In this document: one piece after another, positions 8,046 through 16,440 of the stretch
Numbering within the stretch: the first letter of the stretch is position 1
Layout of the letters: each line of letters opens with the position of its first letter
Assembly: GCA_937931205.1 (NCBI GenBank)
Contig: CALHBF010000015.1
Location: 62,001-126,000, forward strand
DNA: 64,000 nt
Direction of reading: 5' to 3'
Origin: an uncultured Bacteriovoracaceae bacterium
GTDB lineage: Bacteria; Bdellovibrionota; Bacteriovoracia; Bacteriovoracales; Bacteriovoracaceae
The notes under the pieces: model-generated
The model's input: only the letters and a program-made list of their open reading frames with translations
The model's database searches: none
What the model was told of the DNA's origin: nothing
Position numbers and translations under genes: made by a program

Positions 8046-9322
8046 AATTTATCCTTGGCTAAACGGATTCCACAAAAATGCCAACGCATTTGTGGATAAT
8101 AATAATTTCTATAAGTCGTTCGATAGTGTCGTCTTGGAGTAACGCAACTTCCTCCACGAAGCACATACTGCTGATTCATAAATTTTTCATTGTACTCGGC
8201 AAGAATTCCTTCATAGGACTCATAACGTGGATAAGGAGCGTAAGCGCTGGAAGTCCACTCCCAAAGAGTTCCATGGATCTGAGAAAACTTTTGAAACATT
8301 CTTGTCGGAACACCTGGTTGATAAAATTCATTATCTAAGAACTGACCTGAGACTTCTTCACCGCTTGCAGCAACTTCCCACTCCGCTTCTGTTGGCAATC
8401 TGGCCCCACAATACTTGGCAAATGCCTGAGCCTCGTAGAAACTAACATGTGAAACAGGTGCCTCCAAATTCAGCGGCATGAGTCCATAAAGAGTGAACTC
8501 CCAAGGCTCATTATCTTTAATCTGCCAGTACAGAGGAGAAGTTACTTCATGCTCTTGTAACCAACTCCAGCCGTCAGAACTCCAGAACTCAGGACGCTGG
8601 TATCCTTTATCATGAATAAACTCCAGATAATCAGAGTTGCTCACCAGATGAGTTGAGAGTAAAAAACTATCTACCCAGACTTTGTGACGATCAGTCTCGT
8701 TATCATAAATAAACTGCGATGAGTTTTTTTGTGAGCCTATCGAATAAAGTCCTTCTCCTATTTCAACCCAATGCGCACTCTCCGACTCCATCGCAGGAAT
8801 GAAAATACTTCCTGTCTCATATAAAGGCATGATCGGATTGTTAAAAAAGTTCTGTTTGATATCCATCAGAAGTAACTCTTGATGTTGCTCCTCATGATTC
8901 ATCCCAATCTCAAGTAATTGCAGTAATGTTGTCCACTGATCATGACTTGCCATCATCACCACTATCTTTAAGGCTTCCTCCACATATCTGCGGTAAGCAA
9001 TAATTTCACTCGTTGCGGGTCTGGCAAGGAAGGATCTTTTATTTTTTGGAAGTGGTGAATTCACACCAAGATAATAAGAATTAAAAAGATTGCTATAGTG
9101 AGAAGAGAAAATTTCGTAATCAGGAAGAAAAGGAATCAGGATAAAATTTTCGAAGAACCAAGTTGTATGTGCGAGATGCCATTTAGGTGGTGATGTATCC
9201 AGAGTCGTTGACACCACCATATCCTCGAGTGTCAACGGCCCACACAGTAGTTCGGTCTTATGCCTCAGCATCAGAAACTCATCTAAAATTTTTTCTTGTT
9301 CAGTTGATTGACTCAATTCCAT
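8042..9322 (-). CDS. egtB: Ergothioneine biosynthesis sulfoxide synthase (EgtB)
   Basis: A 426-residue protein with the EgtB layout: an N-terminal DinB-like four-helix domain and a C-terminal FGE-sulfatase/lectin-like domain. Iron ligands are visible as WHLAHTTWFFE (H49/H52 region) and NHEEQHQEL (H143 and H147). The C-terminal domain has LPTEAEWEVAA and the end motif RWHFCGIRLA. EgtB joins hercynine to a thiol (Cys or gamma-Glu-Cys) with oxygen. No egtA, egtC or egtE is nearby, so the thiol donor and the C-S lyase must come from elsewhere. Confidence 0.93.
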   Translation of the reverse strand: MELSQSTEQEKILDEFLMLRHKTELLCGPLTLEDMVVSTTLDTSPPKWHLAHTTWFFENFILIPFLPDYEIFSSHYSNLFNSYYLGVNSPLPKNKRSFLARPATSEIIAYRRYVEEALKIVVMMASHDQWTTLLQLLEIGMNHEEQHQELLLMDIKQNFFNNPIMPLYETGSIFIPAMESESAHWVEIGEGLYSIGSQKNSSQFIYDNETDRHKVWVDSFLLSTHLVSNSDYLEFIHDKGYQRPEFWSSDGWSWLQEHEVTSPLYWQIKDNEPWEFTLYGLMPLNLEAPVSHVSFYEAQAFAKYCGARLPTEAEWEVAASGEEVSGQFLDNEFYQPGVPTRMFQKFSQIHGTLWEWTSSAYAPYPRYESYEGILAEYNEKFMNQQYVLRGGSCVTPRRHYRTTYRNYYYPQMRWHFCGIRLAKDKL

Positions 9323-9537
9323 TTAACTCATTCCTTTACAAAACTTCATGGCATTTCCGAGCAAATCACAGGCCAAATCAACTTCAAGTCAAATATTGAA
9401 TAATCAAAACATATTCACTTAATTTACAAGGAGTATCAGGATATGTGCCTCAACGGCTGCCAGCGACTTAAGAGTTAATTAAGTAGAATCTGCATGCGTT
9501 ATTGGAGAAAATGAATCTGCAAAATGAGGAGGAGCTT

Positions 9538-9987
9538 ATGGGCCAAAATATCATGATTGCTTTACCCACCGACCAGGAACTACTCGATCCTTTTTATGAT
9601 TGGGCAAAAAGATTTGACTGGGAGCAAGTGTCTCACATTGATCTTGTCCATATTGTTAAGATCAATATTTCCCCTTTGGAATTTGGTTTAGTTGAAATTC
9701 CTACTCACGAAGCCTTTTTAGATATGATGCCGACTCTGGAGGATTTCCTTAAAAGTGAAGCCAAAAAAATAATTCCCAGCGAGCTTTTGGATAAGGTCAG
9801 CTACTTGCTTGAATCCCACTACTATCCGGAGGACCGAATTATTGAACTTTCAAAAGAACGAGGAGCAAGCTTAGTGGTTGTCTCTACGATCCAACGCCAA
9901 GGTCTTGACAGTTTTTTTCACCACTCTTTCTCTGAATATTTGATTAAAAACGGGCAATGTGACGTATTCGTCGTCAAAGGCCAGTAA
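9538..9987 (+). CDS. Universal stress protein-like domain
   Basis: A 149-residue protein of probable UspA-like fold: an N-terminal strand (NIMIALPTDQELL), a middle helix, then IIELSKERGASLVVVSTIQRQG near residue 110 and a closing CDVFVVKG strand, matching the order of the Usp fold. The usual G-x2-G-x9-G-S/T nucleotide loop is replaced by QRQGLDSFFHHSFSEYL, so ATP binding is doubtful. The ATG at 9538 has GAGGAGGAG upstream; an ATG at 9511 with GGAG is an alternative. It is divergent from egtB. Confidence 0.65.
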   Translation: MGQNIMIALPTDQELLDPFYDWAKRFDWEQVSHIDLVHIVKINISPLEFGLVEIPTHEAFLDMMPTLEDFLKSEAKKIIPSELLDKVSYLLESHYYPEDRIIELSKERGASLVVVSTIQRQGLDSFFHHSFSEYLIKNGQCDVFVVKGQ

Positions 9988-10007
9988 ATCTAGTCCGTCT
10001 GGCCTTT
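9976..10007 (+). terminator. Possible hairpin terminator after the Usp gene
   Basis: AAAGGCCAG and CTGGCCTTT arms form a 9-bp stem across the stop codon with a 14-base loop. There is no strong T-run, so it may be a weak terminator or an mRNA-end stem. Confidence 0.35.
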
Positions 10008-10114
10008 ACCGCATCGCAAAGTTTAGGAATTTAGTTCCTCGTCCTCGACATTTTGAGCATTTTTACCCACAATAGAGGGCACCTACCCAATCAATCGTTC
10101 CTATTGGAGAAATT

Positions 10115-11341
10115 ATGCAAAAGATTAAAGTCGAGAATCCTGTAGTTGAGCTTGATGGCGATGAAATGACTCGTATCATTTGGTCGTTCATTAAGAATAA
10201 ACTTATCACTCCTTACCTAGACCTTGATATCAAGTACTATGACCTTGGTATGGAAAACCGTGATGCTACTAACGATCAAGTAACAATCGATTCTGCTGAA
10301 GCGATTAAAAAATATAATGTTGGTATCAAGTGCGCGACAATCACTCCAGATGAGAAGCGTGTTGAAGAATTCAAACTAAAGCAAATGTGGAAGTCACCAA
10401 ACGGAACTATCAGAAATATTCTTGATGGAACTGTTTTCCGTGAACCAATTCTTATTAAAAACATTCCTCGTCTTGTTCCAGGCTGGACTCAACCGATCGT
10501 TATCGGCCGTCATGCTTTTGGTGACCAGTACCGTGCAACTGATACAGTAATTCCTGGGAAAGGAACTCTTAAAATGAGCTTTACTGGAGAAGACGGTAAG
10601 ACTCAAGAGTGGGAAGTTTATAACTTCAAAGGTCCAGGTGTTGCTCTTTCTATGTACAACACTGAAGAATCAATCCGTGGATTTGCTCAATCTTGTTTTG
10701 AGATGGCACTTCTTAAAGGATGGCCTCTTTACCTTTCAACAAAAAACACAATCCTTAAAAAATACGATGGTCGTTTCAAAGATATCTTCCAAGAAATCTA
10801 TGAGAAAGATTTCAAAAAGAAATTTGAAGCTAAAGGTATTTCGTACGAGCACCGCCTAATTGATGATATGGTTGCTGCATGTATGAAGTGGAGCGGTGGT
10901 TTCGTTTGGGCATGTAAGAACTACGACGGTGACGTTCAATCTGACACTGTTGCTCAAGGTTTTGGTTCTCTAGGTCTAATGACTTCAGTTCTTATGACTC
11001 CAGATGGTAAGACTCTTGAGGCAGAAGCTGCTCACGGAACAGTAACTCGTCACTACCGTATGCACCAAGAAGGTAAACCGACTTCAACTAACCCTATTGC
11101 GTCTATCTTCGCATGGACTCGTGGTTTAGGTCACAGAGGTAAACTTGATGGTAACCAAGCTCTTATCGACTTCACAAAAGCTCTTGAAGAAGTTTGTATT
11201 CAAACTGTTGAAGAAGGGAAAATGACGAAGGATCTAGCTGCTTGTATCTATGGTGATAAAGTAACTAGTGACAAGTACCTTACAACTGAAGCTTTCCTTG
11301 AAGCTATCAATGCTAATCTTATTAAGAGACTAACGAAGTAA
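10115..11341 (+). CDS. icd: NADP-dependent isocitrate dehydrogenase, eukaryote-type
   Basis: A 408-residue TCA-cycle enzyme that converts isocitrate to 2-oxoglutarate. It matches the homodimeric IDH1/IDH2-like (subfamily II) class: [14 protein letters not shown] at the N terminus, [20 protein letters not shown] (substrate-binding Ser/Asn/Arg) near residue 92, IDDMVA (metal-binding Asp) near residue 249, and [15 protein letters not shown]. Most proteobacterial icd genes are of another subfamily. A TTGGAG ribosome binding site precedes the ATG and a strong terminator follows. It is monocistronic. Confidence 0.95.
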   Translation: MQKIKVENPVVELDGDEMTRIIWSFIKNKLITPYLDLDIKYYDLGMENRDATNDQVTIDSAEAIKKYNVGIKCATITPDEKRVEEFKLKQMWKSPNGTIRNILDGTVFREPILIKNIPRLVPGWTQPIVIGRHAFGDQYRATDTVIPGKGTLKMSFTGEDGKTQEWEVYNFKGPGVALSMYNTEESIRGFAQSCFEMALLKGWPLYLSTKNTILKKYDGRFKDIFQEIYEKDFKKKFEAKGISYEHRLIDDMVAACMKWSGGFVWACKNYDGDVQSDTVAQGFGSLGLMTSVLMTPDGKTLEAEAAHGTVTRHYRMHQEGKPTSTNPIASIFAWTRGLGHRGKLDGNQALIDFTKALEEVCIQTVEEGKMTKDLAACIYGDKVTSDKYLTTEAFLEAINANLIKRLTK

Positions 11342-11365
11342 TTCACTCAAAAAATCTTAAATAAG

Positions 11366-11394
11366 AAGGGCCCGATTTTTCGGGCCCTTTTTTT
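11366..11394. terminator. Strong terminator after icd
   Basis: AAGGGCCCGA / TCGGGCCCTT arms with a short T-rich loop, followed by a seven-base T-run. The T-run overlaps the 3' end of the convergent gene. Confidence 0.85.
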
Positions 11395-11710
11395 ATTCAA
11401 TTCTAATTACTCTTCTGACTTCCAAGCTATTGGGATATCGCAAATGAAGAAGAAGAACTTGTCCTCTTCTTCCTAGGGTCATGCGCATCTTGATAATCTG
11501 GGCACCATCTTTGTCGGCAAGCTTCTTGATGATACCTTCTAATTTCTTATAACTTCCCTGATAACGAAGGGACTGCACCTTATTTAATAAGTATTGCGAA
11601 AAGATCTCAGAATCATTCATCCCAATAGGAATAAGTGTTGTTCCGATACGAGGGTTGTGCGCCTTAAGGATTGAGGTCCTTTTAAGGCCTAGTCTTTCAA
11701 ATAGCTTCAT
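11393..11710 (-). CDS. Small basic protein of unknown function
   Basis: A 105-residue protein, strongly basic and without signal peptide or cysteines. The ATG has AGGAATTTTT upstream. The C-terminal half (MRMTLGRRGQVLLLHLRYP) reads as beta strands. It converges on icd. No family is recognised. Confidence 0.55.
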   Translation of the reverse strand: MKLFERLGLKRTSILKAHNPRIGTTLIPIGMNDSEIFSQYLLNKVQSLRYQGSYKKLEGIIKKLADKDGAQIIKMRMTLGRRGQVLLLHLRYPNSLEVRRVIRIE

Positions 11711-11990
11711 AAAAATTCCTAAAAGTTATGCCTACTATATAAAGGGAATTTAATTTTTTGCTAGGTACTCTGTATATTTTGCTTACAGATGCCTTTGGAA
11801 TACTGCTGTTTTTGTCTAAAAATTGGTCAGTGACTATTTTTTACTAGTTAAGATTTAAACACTTCCCACCAATACGATGACAACAGTTCTCTTAACTCCC
11901 TAAATTCATTTCATTCCTCCCCTATCATCAGTCTGGCATGAGAGTTGAAATACTAATTCCAACAATTGACTTATAAATTCGGGGGGATTT

Positions 11991-12974
11991 ATGGCCAACA
12001 AACATTTTTTCTATGCACTACCATTACTCACACTTTTATCATTAGCGCCGGATGCACTCCTTGCTTCTGTTGAAGTTAAAACAGAATCAAAATCAGCACC
12101 GATGCCAAAACACAAGCTTCCACCTATGGAAGGCTTTAAAGAAAAACCTAAAGACATTGTTTCAGATAAAACTGAAAAGAAAGAACCTGCCAAGGCAGAA
12201 GTAAAAGAGAAATCAGAAGCTAAAACGGAAGAAAAAGCAGAAGCTAAATCGGATGTTAAGACTGAAGAGAAAAAAGAAGAGAAAGTCGAAGATAAAGACT
12301 CAACCAAAACAGAAATCGCTTCAGATGAAGCTCAAGATAAATCTGAATACCAAGAAGATGACTTAGAAAGACTCATCCACTCTCTTGATAAAAAAGAAGA
12401 GAAGAAAGATGAAGTGGTAAAAGCTGAAGACGTAAAGTCTGAAGCCAAAATCGATGCGAAAGAAGAGAAAAAAGAGGAAGTTTGTGCTGCCGGTGAGCAA
12501 GTCAAAATCCTCACTACTCAAGTAGAGGCTTTAATGAAGGAGCAGAACCTTATTTTAGAGGCCATGCTGAATATGACGAAAATAATGCTTAATATGAGTC
12601 AGAATATGCAGTCACAACAGCCATACTTTCCGATGCCGCAGACTGCTTATCAGTACCATGCTCCGATGGCCCAAGGTAACTGGGTTTACCATCCGCAAGG
12701 CTTCCAACCTGGTCAGCAAATGACTCAAGGTTTTTACCCTGATCAAGCTCAAATGGGTCAGCAGCAAAATTGGAATTTAGCTCCATCAGCACAATACCAA
12801 ATGCCGATGCAGCAACAACAAATGCAAATGCCTATGCAACAGCCAATGATGCAACAGCAGATGCCAGTACAGCAGCCTATGAATATGGCCCCTCAAATGA
12901 ATCAAATGATGGGTTACAACATGTCTGCCGCTCCAACGAATGCAGCATCAGATGTCGGGCAATTTACTCTCTAA
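11991..12974 (+). CDS. Exported low-complexity protein: Lys/Glu-rich then Gln/Met/Pro-rich
   Basis: A 327-residue protein with a signal peptide (residues 1 to about 25, ending LLAS). Residues about 30-165 are almost all Lys, Glu, Ala, Asp and Ser in imperfect repeats of the type KxEEKxE, probably a long charged helix or disordered stalk. A short coiled coil follows (residues 165-205, one Cys at about 165). Residues 205-325 are Gln-, Met- and Pro-rich (PMQQ repeats), likely disordered. GGGGGGATTT precedes the ATG. The 280 bases upstream contain no gene and presumably hold its promoter. No family is recognised. Confidence 0.75.
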   Translation: MANKHFFYALPLLTLLSLAPDALLASVEVKTESKSAPMPKHKLPPMEGFKEKPKDIVSDKTEKKEPAKAEVKEKSEAKTEEKAEAKSDVKTEEKKEEKVEDKDSTKTEIASDEAQDKSEYQEDDLERLIHSLDKKEEKKDEVVKAEDVKSEAKIDAKEEKKEEVCAAGEQVKILTTQVEALMKEQNLILEAMLNMTKIMLNMSQNMQSQQPYFPMPQTAYQYHAPMAQGNWVYHPQGFQPGQQMTQGFYPDQAQMGQQQNWNLAPSAQYQMPMQQQQMQMPMQQPMMQQQMPVQQPMNMAPQMNQMMGYNMSAAPTNAASDVGQFTL

Positions 12975-12984
12975 TTCTTCAAAT

Positions 12985-13016
12985 TAGGTTCATCCCCCCA
13001 ACGAACCTAGTTTTTT
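12985..13016 (+). terminator. First of two tandem terminators
   Basis: TAGGTTC / GAACCTA arms around an 11-base C-rich loop, followed by TTTTTT at 13011-13016. It ends the low-complexity protein gene. Confidence 0.7.
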
Positions 13017-13018
13017 AA

Positions 13019-13065
13019 AAATCCCCTTGAAGACCTAAAAGCTTCAAGGGGATTTAAGTTTTTTT
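13019..13065 (+). terminator. Second tandem terminator
   Basis: A 14-bp stem (AAATCCCCTTGAAG / CTTCAAGGGGATTT, 13019-13055) followed by a T-run at 13059-13065. Together with the hairpin just before it, this insulates the downstream genes. Confidence 0.8.
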
Positions 13066-13111
13066 ACCTCATCCCGATAGGCTCACTAAGAAGCAGCTAT
13101 GGGGACAACCT

Positions 13112-13357
13112 ATGAAAAACAATCTCACTCTAAATAAAAAATCTCAAAAACTCATCAGAGCTTGCCACGTATGCCTTAAATTGAATGAGTCAGATGGAGA
13201 AATGGAAAAATGCTCTCACTGTAACAAGTCATTTCTACCACTTAGATACTTCGAAAAGATCCACGGAAAGTCCAAGAATGAGTGGTCGAGTCACTTTAGC
13301 TCAATAGAAGATATTGACCAAAAAGACCTGATCAAGGGTCTCTTTGTCATGTGGTGA
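13112..13357 (+). CDS. Small zinc-ribbon protein
   Basis: An 81-residue basic protein with CHVC (about residue 18) and CSHC (about residue 34), a four-Cys pair spacing typical of a small zinc ribbon. There is no signal peptide. It ends 29 bases before recJ on the same strand and may be cotranscribed with it. Function is unknown. Confidence 0.6.
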   Translation: MKNNLTLNKKSQKLIRACHVCLKLNESDGEMEKCSHCNKSFLPLRYFEKIHGKSKNEWSSHFSSIEDIDQKDLIKGLFVMW

Positions 13358-13386
13358 TTCCACCCTCCTTGTGATAGCGTGAAGGT

Positions 13387-15084
13387 ATGCAAGTCCAGCC
13401 ACCTTCACTTAATCCTGTAATCTATCGACTTTTCTCAAAAAGAGGCATTGGCCCTCAAGATGTTTCAGACTTTCTCTCATGGAACCTCAATGACATCCCT
13501 GACCTGACTCAAATGATCGATCTTGATCGTGCCACGACAAGACTTATTCAGGCGATGGACAATGGAGAGAAGATCGGTGTTTATGGCGACTACGATGTGG
13601 ATGGAACAACTTCTTGCGCCCTTCTTTGGCACTTCTTTAATATGCTTGGGTTGGAAGTTAATCTTTATCAACCATCACGCTTTGTTGAAGGTTATGGAGT
13701 TCACCCCTCTTCTATTGATGAAGCAGTACTTGATGGAGTGAAAGTTCTTATTACTGTAGATTGCGGTATCACTAATACCCAAACAGCAGACTATGCCCAA
13801 GGTAAACTTGATCTGATCATTACAGATCACCATCGTGATGCTGCTCCTGAAATTCCAAAAGCTTTTGCAGTAGTTAATCCTTGCCGTCGAGATGAACCTG
13901 AAGCCTCTACACTCAAGTCTCTTGCTGGTGTGGGAGTGGCCTTTGCTTTAGGTCTTAAAATTAAAAATGAGCTCGCTAAGATGGGAAGAGAAATGCCAAG
14001 CATCTACCCCCTTCTGCAATTTGTGGCCATTGGAACTATTTCTGATCTTGCTCGCATGACTCCGCTTAATCTGAGACTTACTCGTCACGGATTAAAACAA
14101 ATTCCGAAATCAAGCTATCCGGGAATTCGTGCTTTCTTTGCTCCGGAAGAATTAAATGTTGAGATGATGTCTAGTGAGAAGATCTCTTTTCATGTTGGCC
14201 CTCACATCAATTCAAAAGGAAGACTGGATCATCCTGAGCGTGCATTAAAACAACTCATCAGTTCCACCGACCGCGAGGCCCGTGAGAACTTTATGCATCT
14301 GGAACTTGCCAACCGCGATCGCAAAATCATTCAGAAAGAAGTTTTTGATGAGGCCCGTGATCTGGTGATTAAAAGTATTGCTCGTGGCAATCACCTTATC
14401 TCTATTGTTCATCGTCCTCACTGGCATGAAGGAGTTATTGGTATTGTTGCTTCCAAGTTAGTTGAAACTTTTGGAGTTCCGGCCATTGTCTTCTCTGATT
14501 CAGAACACACTGGTGTTATTAAGGCTTCTGCCCGTTCAGCGGGAGATCTCAACATGTTTGAGCTTCTGCAAAACTGCTCAGACCTCTTTATTAAATTCGG
14601 GGGTCATAAAGCGGCCGCAGGTCTTTCTATGCCTTACGAGAATCTTGGCGCCTTCATTGAGAGAATGAATGCTCAGTTAAAGGCCATTCCTGAACCTCTG
14701 CGCACCAAAGAAGATACTTTTGATATTGATGTGGATATTGAAGAGATTTCTCCAGGTCTTGTGAAAGATCTTGAAAAGCTTGAGCCATTTGGCCCCGGCA
14801 ATGAACGCCCTATTTTCCGTATGAAAGATGCCAAAATTCAAAGTTATCGCATTATGAAAGATCTTCACGTGAGATGGATGTTTAGCTCGCAGAAAACAAA
14901 GCAAAACCTTCAAGGAGTGAGTTTCAATTATATTGGAAAGTGGAACGAGCCAAACCCTGAAGAACTTTTCCAACAACAAAATCAAAATGGCCTGATGGTG
15001 AAATTTACCGTTGGTATCAACCGTTTCAACGGCAATGAATCAATTCAATTGATGGTAGATAAACTAAGCGCCGGACAAGTCTAA
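13387..15084 (+). CDS. recJ: Single-stranded-DNA-specific exonuclease RecJ
   Basis: A 565-residue DHH-superfamily nuclease. GDYDVDGTTS (residues 67-76), VDCG (124-127) and DHH (147-149) supply the metal-binding catalytic site, and GGHKAAAG (about 405-412) is the DHHA1 motif. The C-terminal OB-like domain follows. RecJ degrades single-stranded DNA 5' to 3' in recombination and mismatch repair. Length is normal. The convergent cyclophilin gene shares a hairpin with its 3' end. Confidence 0.93.
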   Translation: MQVQPPSLNPVIYRLFSKRGIGPQDVSDFLSWNLNDIPDLTQMIDLDRATTRLIQAMDNGEKIGVYGDYDVDGTTSCALLWHFFNMLGLEVNLYQPSRFVEGYGVHPSSIDEAVLDGVKVLITVDCGITNTQTADYAQGKLDLIITDHHRDAAPEIPKAFAVVNPCRRDEPEASTLKSLAGVGVAFALGLKIKNELAKMGREMPSIYPLLQFVAIGTISDLARMTPLNLRLTRHGLKQIPKSSYPGIRAFFAPEELNVEMMSSEKISFHVGPHINSKGRLDHPERALKQLISSTDREARENFMHLELANRDRKIIQKEVFDEARDLVIKSIARGNHLISIVHRPHWHEGVIGIVASKLVETFGVPAIVFSDSEHTGVIKASARSAGDLNMFELLQNCSDLFIKFGGHKAAAGLSMPYENLGAFIERMNAQLKAIPEPLRTKEDTFDIDVDIEEISPGLVKDLEKLEPFGPGNERPIFRMKDAKIQSYRIMKDLHVRWMFSSQKTKQNLQGVSFNYIGKWNEPNPEELFQQQNQNGLMVKFTVGINRFNGNESIQLMVDKLSAGQV

Positions 15085-15089
15085 AAAAA

Positions 15090-15120
15090 AGGCCAAAAGG
15101 TACGGCATACCTTTTGGCCT
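15090..15120 (-). terminator. Terminator of the cyclophilin gene, copy A of a dispersed hairpin
   Basis: A 13-bp perfect stem (AGGCCAAAAGGTA / TACCTTTTGGCCT) with a five-base loop. On the minus strand it is followed by eight Ts (15082-15089), so it terminates the leftward gene. Nearly the same sequence, loop included, recurs at 59441-59467. Confidence 0.8.
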
Positions 15121-15126
15121 GATTGA

Positions 15127-15666
15127 TTAGTTTCTTTTGATTGTTACTTTTTCCATAACAACGTTTTGAATCGGACGATCCATAGCACCTGTTGCTGTGT
15201 CACCGATTTTCTTCACAACATCCATTCCTGAAATAATTTTTCCAAAAACAGTGTGACGGCCATCAAGATGCGGAGTTGGCCCTAAAGTAATGAAGAACTG
15301 AGAACCATTTGTTCCCGGGCCAGCATTGGCCATAGAAAGAATACCTTCACTTGAGTGACGAAGATTTCTATCAAACTCATCCTTAAATCTGTAACCAGGT
15401 CCGCCCATTCCTGTTCCATCCGGACATCCACCTTGAATCATGAATCCACGAATCACACGGTGAAAAATAAGTCCGTCATAGAAAGGGCCTTCCTTAGAAG
15501 TTTTTTGTTTTCCTTCTGCAAGGTTAACAAAGTTCCAAACAGTTTCAGGAGCTTCTTTATGAAATAGTTCAATTTCAAAATCCCCAAGAGTTGTTTTGAA
15601 ATGAGCTACCAGCTTATTTACTTCTTCTCTGTGAGAACTTTTTTCATTCTTTGAAAATCCAAACAT
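15127..15666 (-). CDS. Cyclophilin-type peptidyl-prolyl isomerase
   Basis: A 179-residue cyclophilin. Family motifs are clear: [13 protein letters not shown] (catalytic Arg), [37 protein letters not shown]. It isomerises prolyl bonds during folding. There is no signal peptide, so it is cytosolic (PpiB-like). The ATG at 15666 is preferred over one six bases upstream because AAGG is then correctly spaced. A lipoprotein gene lies just upstream on the same strand. Confidence 0.9.
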   Translation of the reverse strand: MFGFSKNEKSSHREEVNKLVAHFKTTLGDFEIELFHKEAPETVWNFVNLAEGKQKTSKEGPFYDGLIFHRVIRGFMIQGGCPDGTGMGGPGYRFKDEFDRNLRHSSEGILSMANAGPGTNGSQFFITLGPTPHLDGRHTVFGKIISGMDVVKKIGDTATGAMDRPIQNVVMEKVTIKRN

Positions 15667-15678
15667 AGTCATCCTTTT

Positions 15679-16440
15679 TTAGTAACTAATCTCATTAACC
15701 GAGATCTTATGTTTTTTATTGGGAGAAATTACATTAATAACGGCACGAGGCCCCAGTATCTGATTTAGTTCTACCTTTAAATTAGGCTTCAGAACAAAAT
15801 CCCCTGAGTAAGGAGTCAGCCATTCTGCACTTAGAATATTAAATCCTGCATTTTCAAAACCACTCTCCATCAGCCACTGATTTAATCGCATGTAAGAAAG
15901 GCAAGATGAGAAAATAATCACCGGACGATCATCAAAGCGCCCATTGGCATTCATCTGTGTCAGGATCTCCAGACCTTTTTCTTCTTGCAGAAAACTCTCA
16001 AGCCAAATGAGGTCAACAATCGGAACCTGAGGAAGCTGAAGCAGTCGCACTCCACCCTTCACTTCCTGAAGCGTGTTATTAAAGAATGAAGCTTCCTCGA
16101 CAGGCTTTAAAAAACGATAAGCGGTAGATCTAAAATAATCTTCACGACGTTTATTATACTGGGCCTGAAATTCCAGAATCTGTACGTATGAGAGCTGGTA
16201 GTTAGCATTGATCTTGGCAAAATCCAGATATTGAAATGAATTGGACTTAAAACAAGCACCCGCTTCACTGGTGTTGGCCCAGCCAGGTAGTTCCGCTAAA
16301 AAGTATTGCTCTACACCTGAACTTCTATAAGGCTGATCTAGTACTGCTCTATCTCTTGATTCAATGTTGTTGTCCGTTGAACTACAACTAATGAGATTCA
16401 GCAGGAGAAAAGAGCTTAAAAATAGCTTCTTCAATTCCAT
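15679..16440 (-). CDS. Predicted lipoprotein of unknown function
   Basis: A 253-residue protein with a lipoprotein signal peptide ending LISCSS (Cys at about residue 19). The ATG at 16440 has AGGTGA upstream. The first 53 bases lie inside the end of the preceding gene in another frame. The mature domain has a central VPIVDLIWLESFL segment and two cysteines. No family is recognised. The large overlap implies translational coupling with the dinucleotide-binding protein. Confidence 0.7.
   Translation of the reverse strand: MELKKLFLSSFLLLNLISCSSTDNNIESRDRAVLDQPYRSSGVEQYFLAELPGWANTSEAGACFKSNSFQYLDFAKINANYQLSYVQILEFQAQYNKRREDYFRSTAYRFLKPVEEASFFNNTLQEVKGGVRLLQLPQVPIVDLIWLESFLQEEKGLEILTQMNANGRFDDRPVIIFSSCLSYMRLNQWLMESGFENAGFNILSAEWLTPYSGDFVLKPNLKVELNQILGPRAVINVISPNKKHKISVNEISY

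Noticed and set aside
11711..11990. Promoter or small gene in the 280-base gap before the low-complexity protein gene
   Set aside because: TATAAA at 11972 has no -35 at proper spacing, and no frame with a good start was found; nothing firm can be annotated.
12011..12514. Long minus-strand open frames rich in Ser and Phe
   Set aside because: They are mirror images of the Lys/Glu-rich gene on the plus strand; the bias explains the absence of stops and no start signal is present.
12790..12900. Short tandem-like repeats, considered as a CRISPR or minisatellite
   Set aside because: They are in-frame PMQQ codon repeats within a coding region, with no regular spacers.
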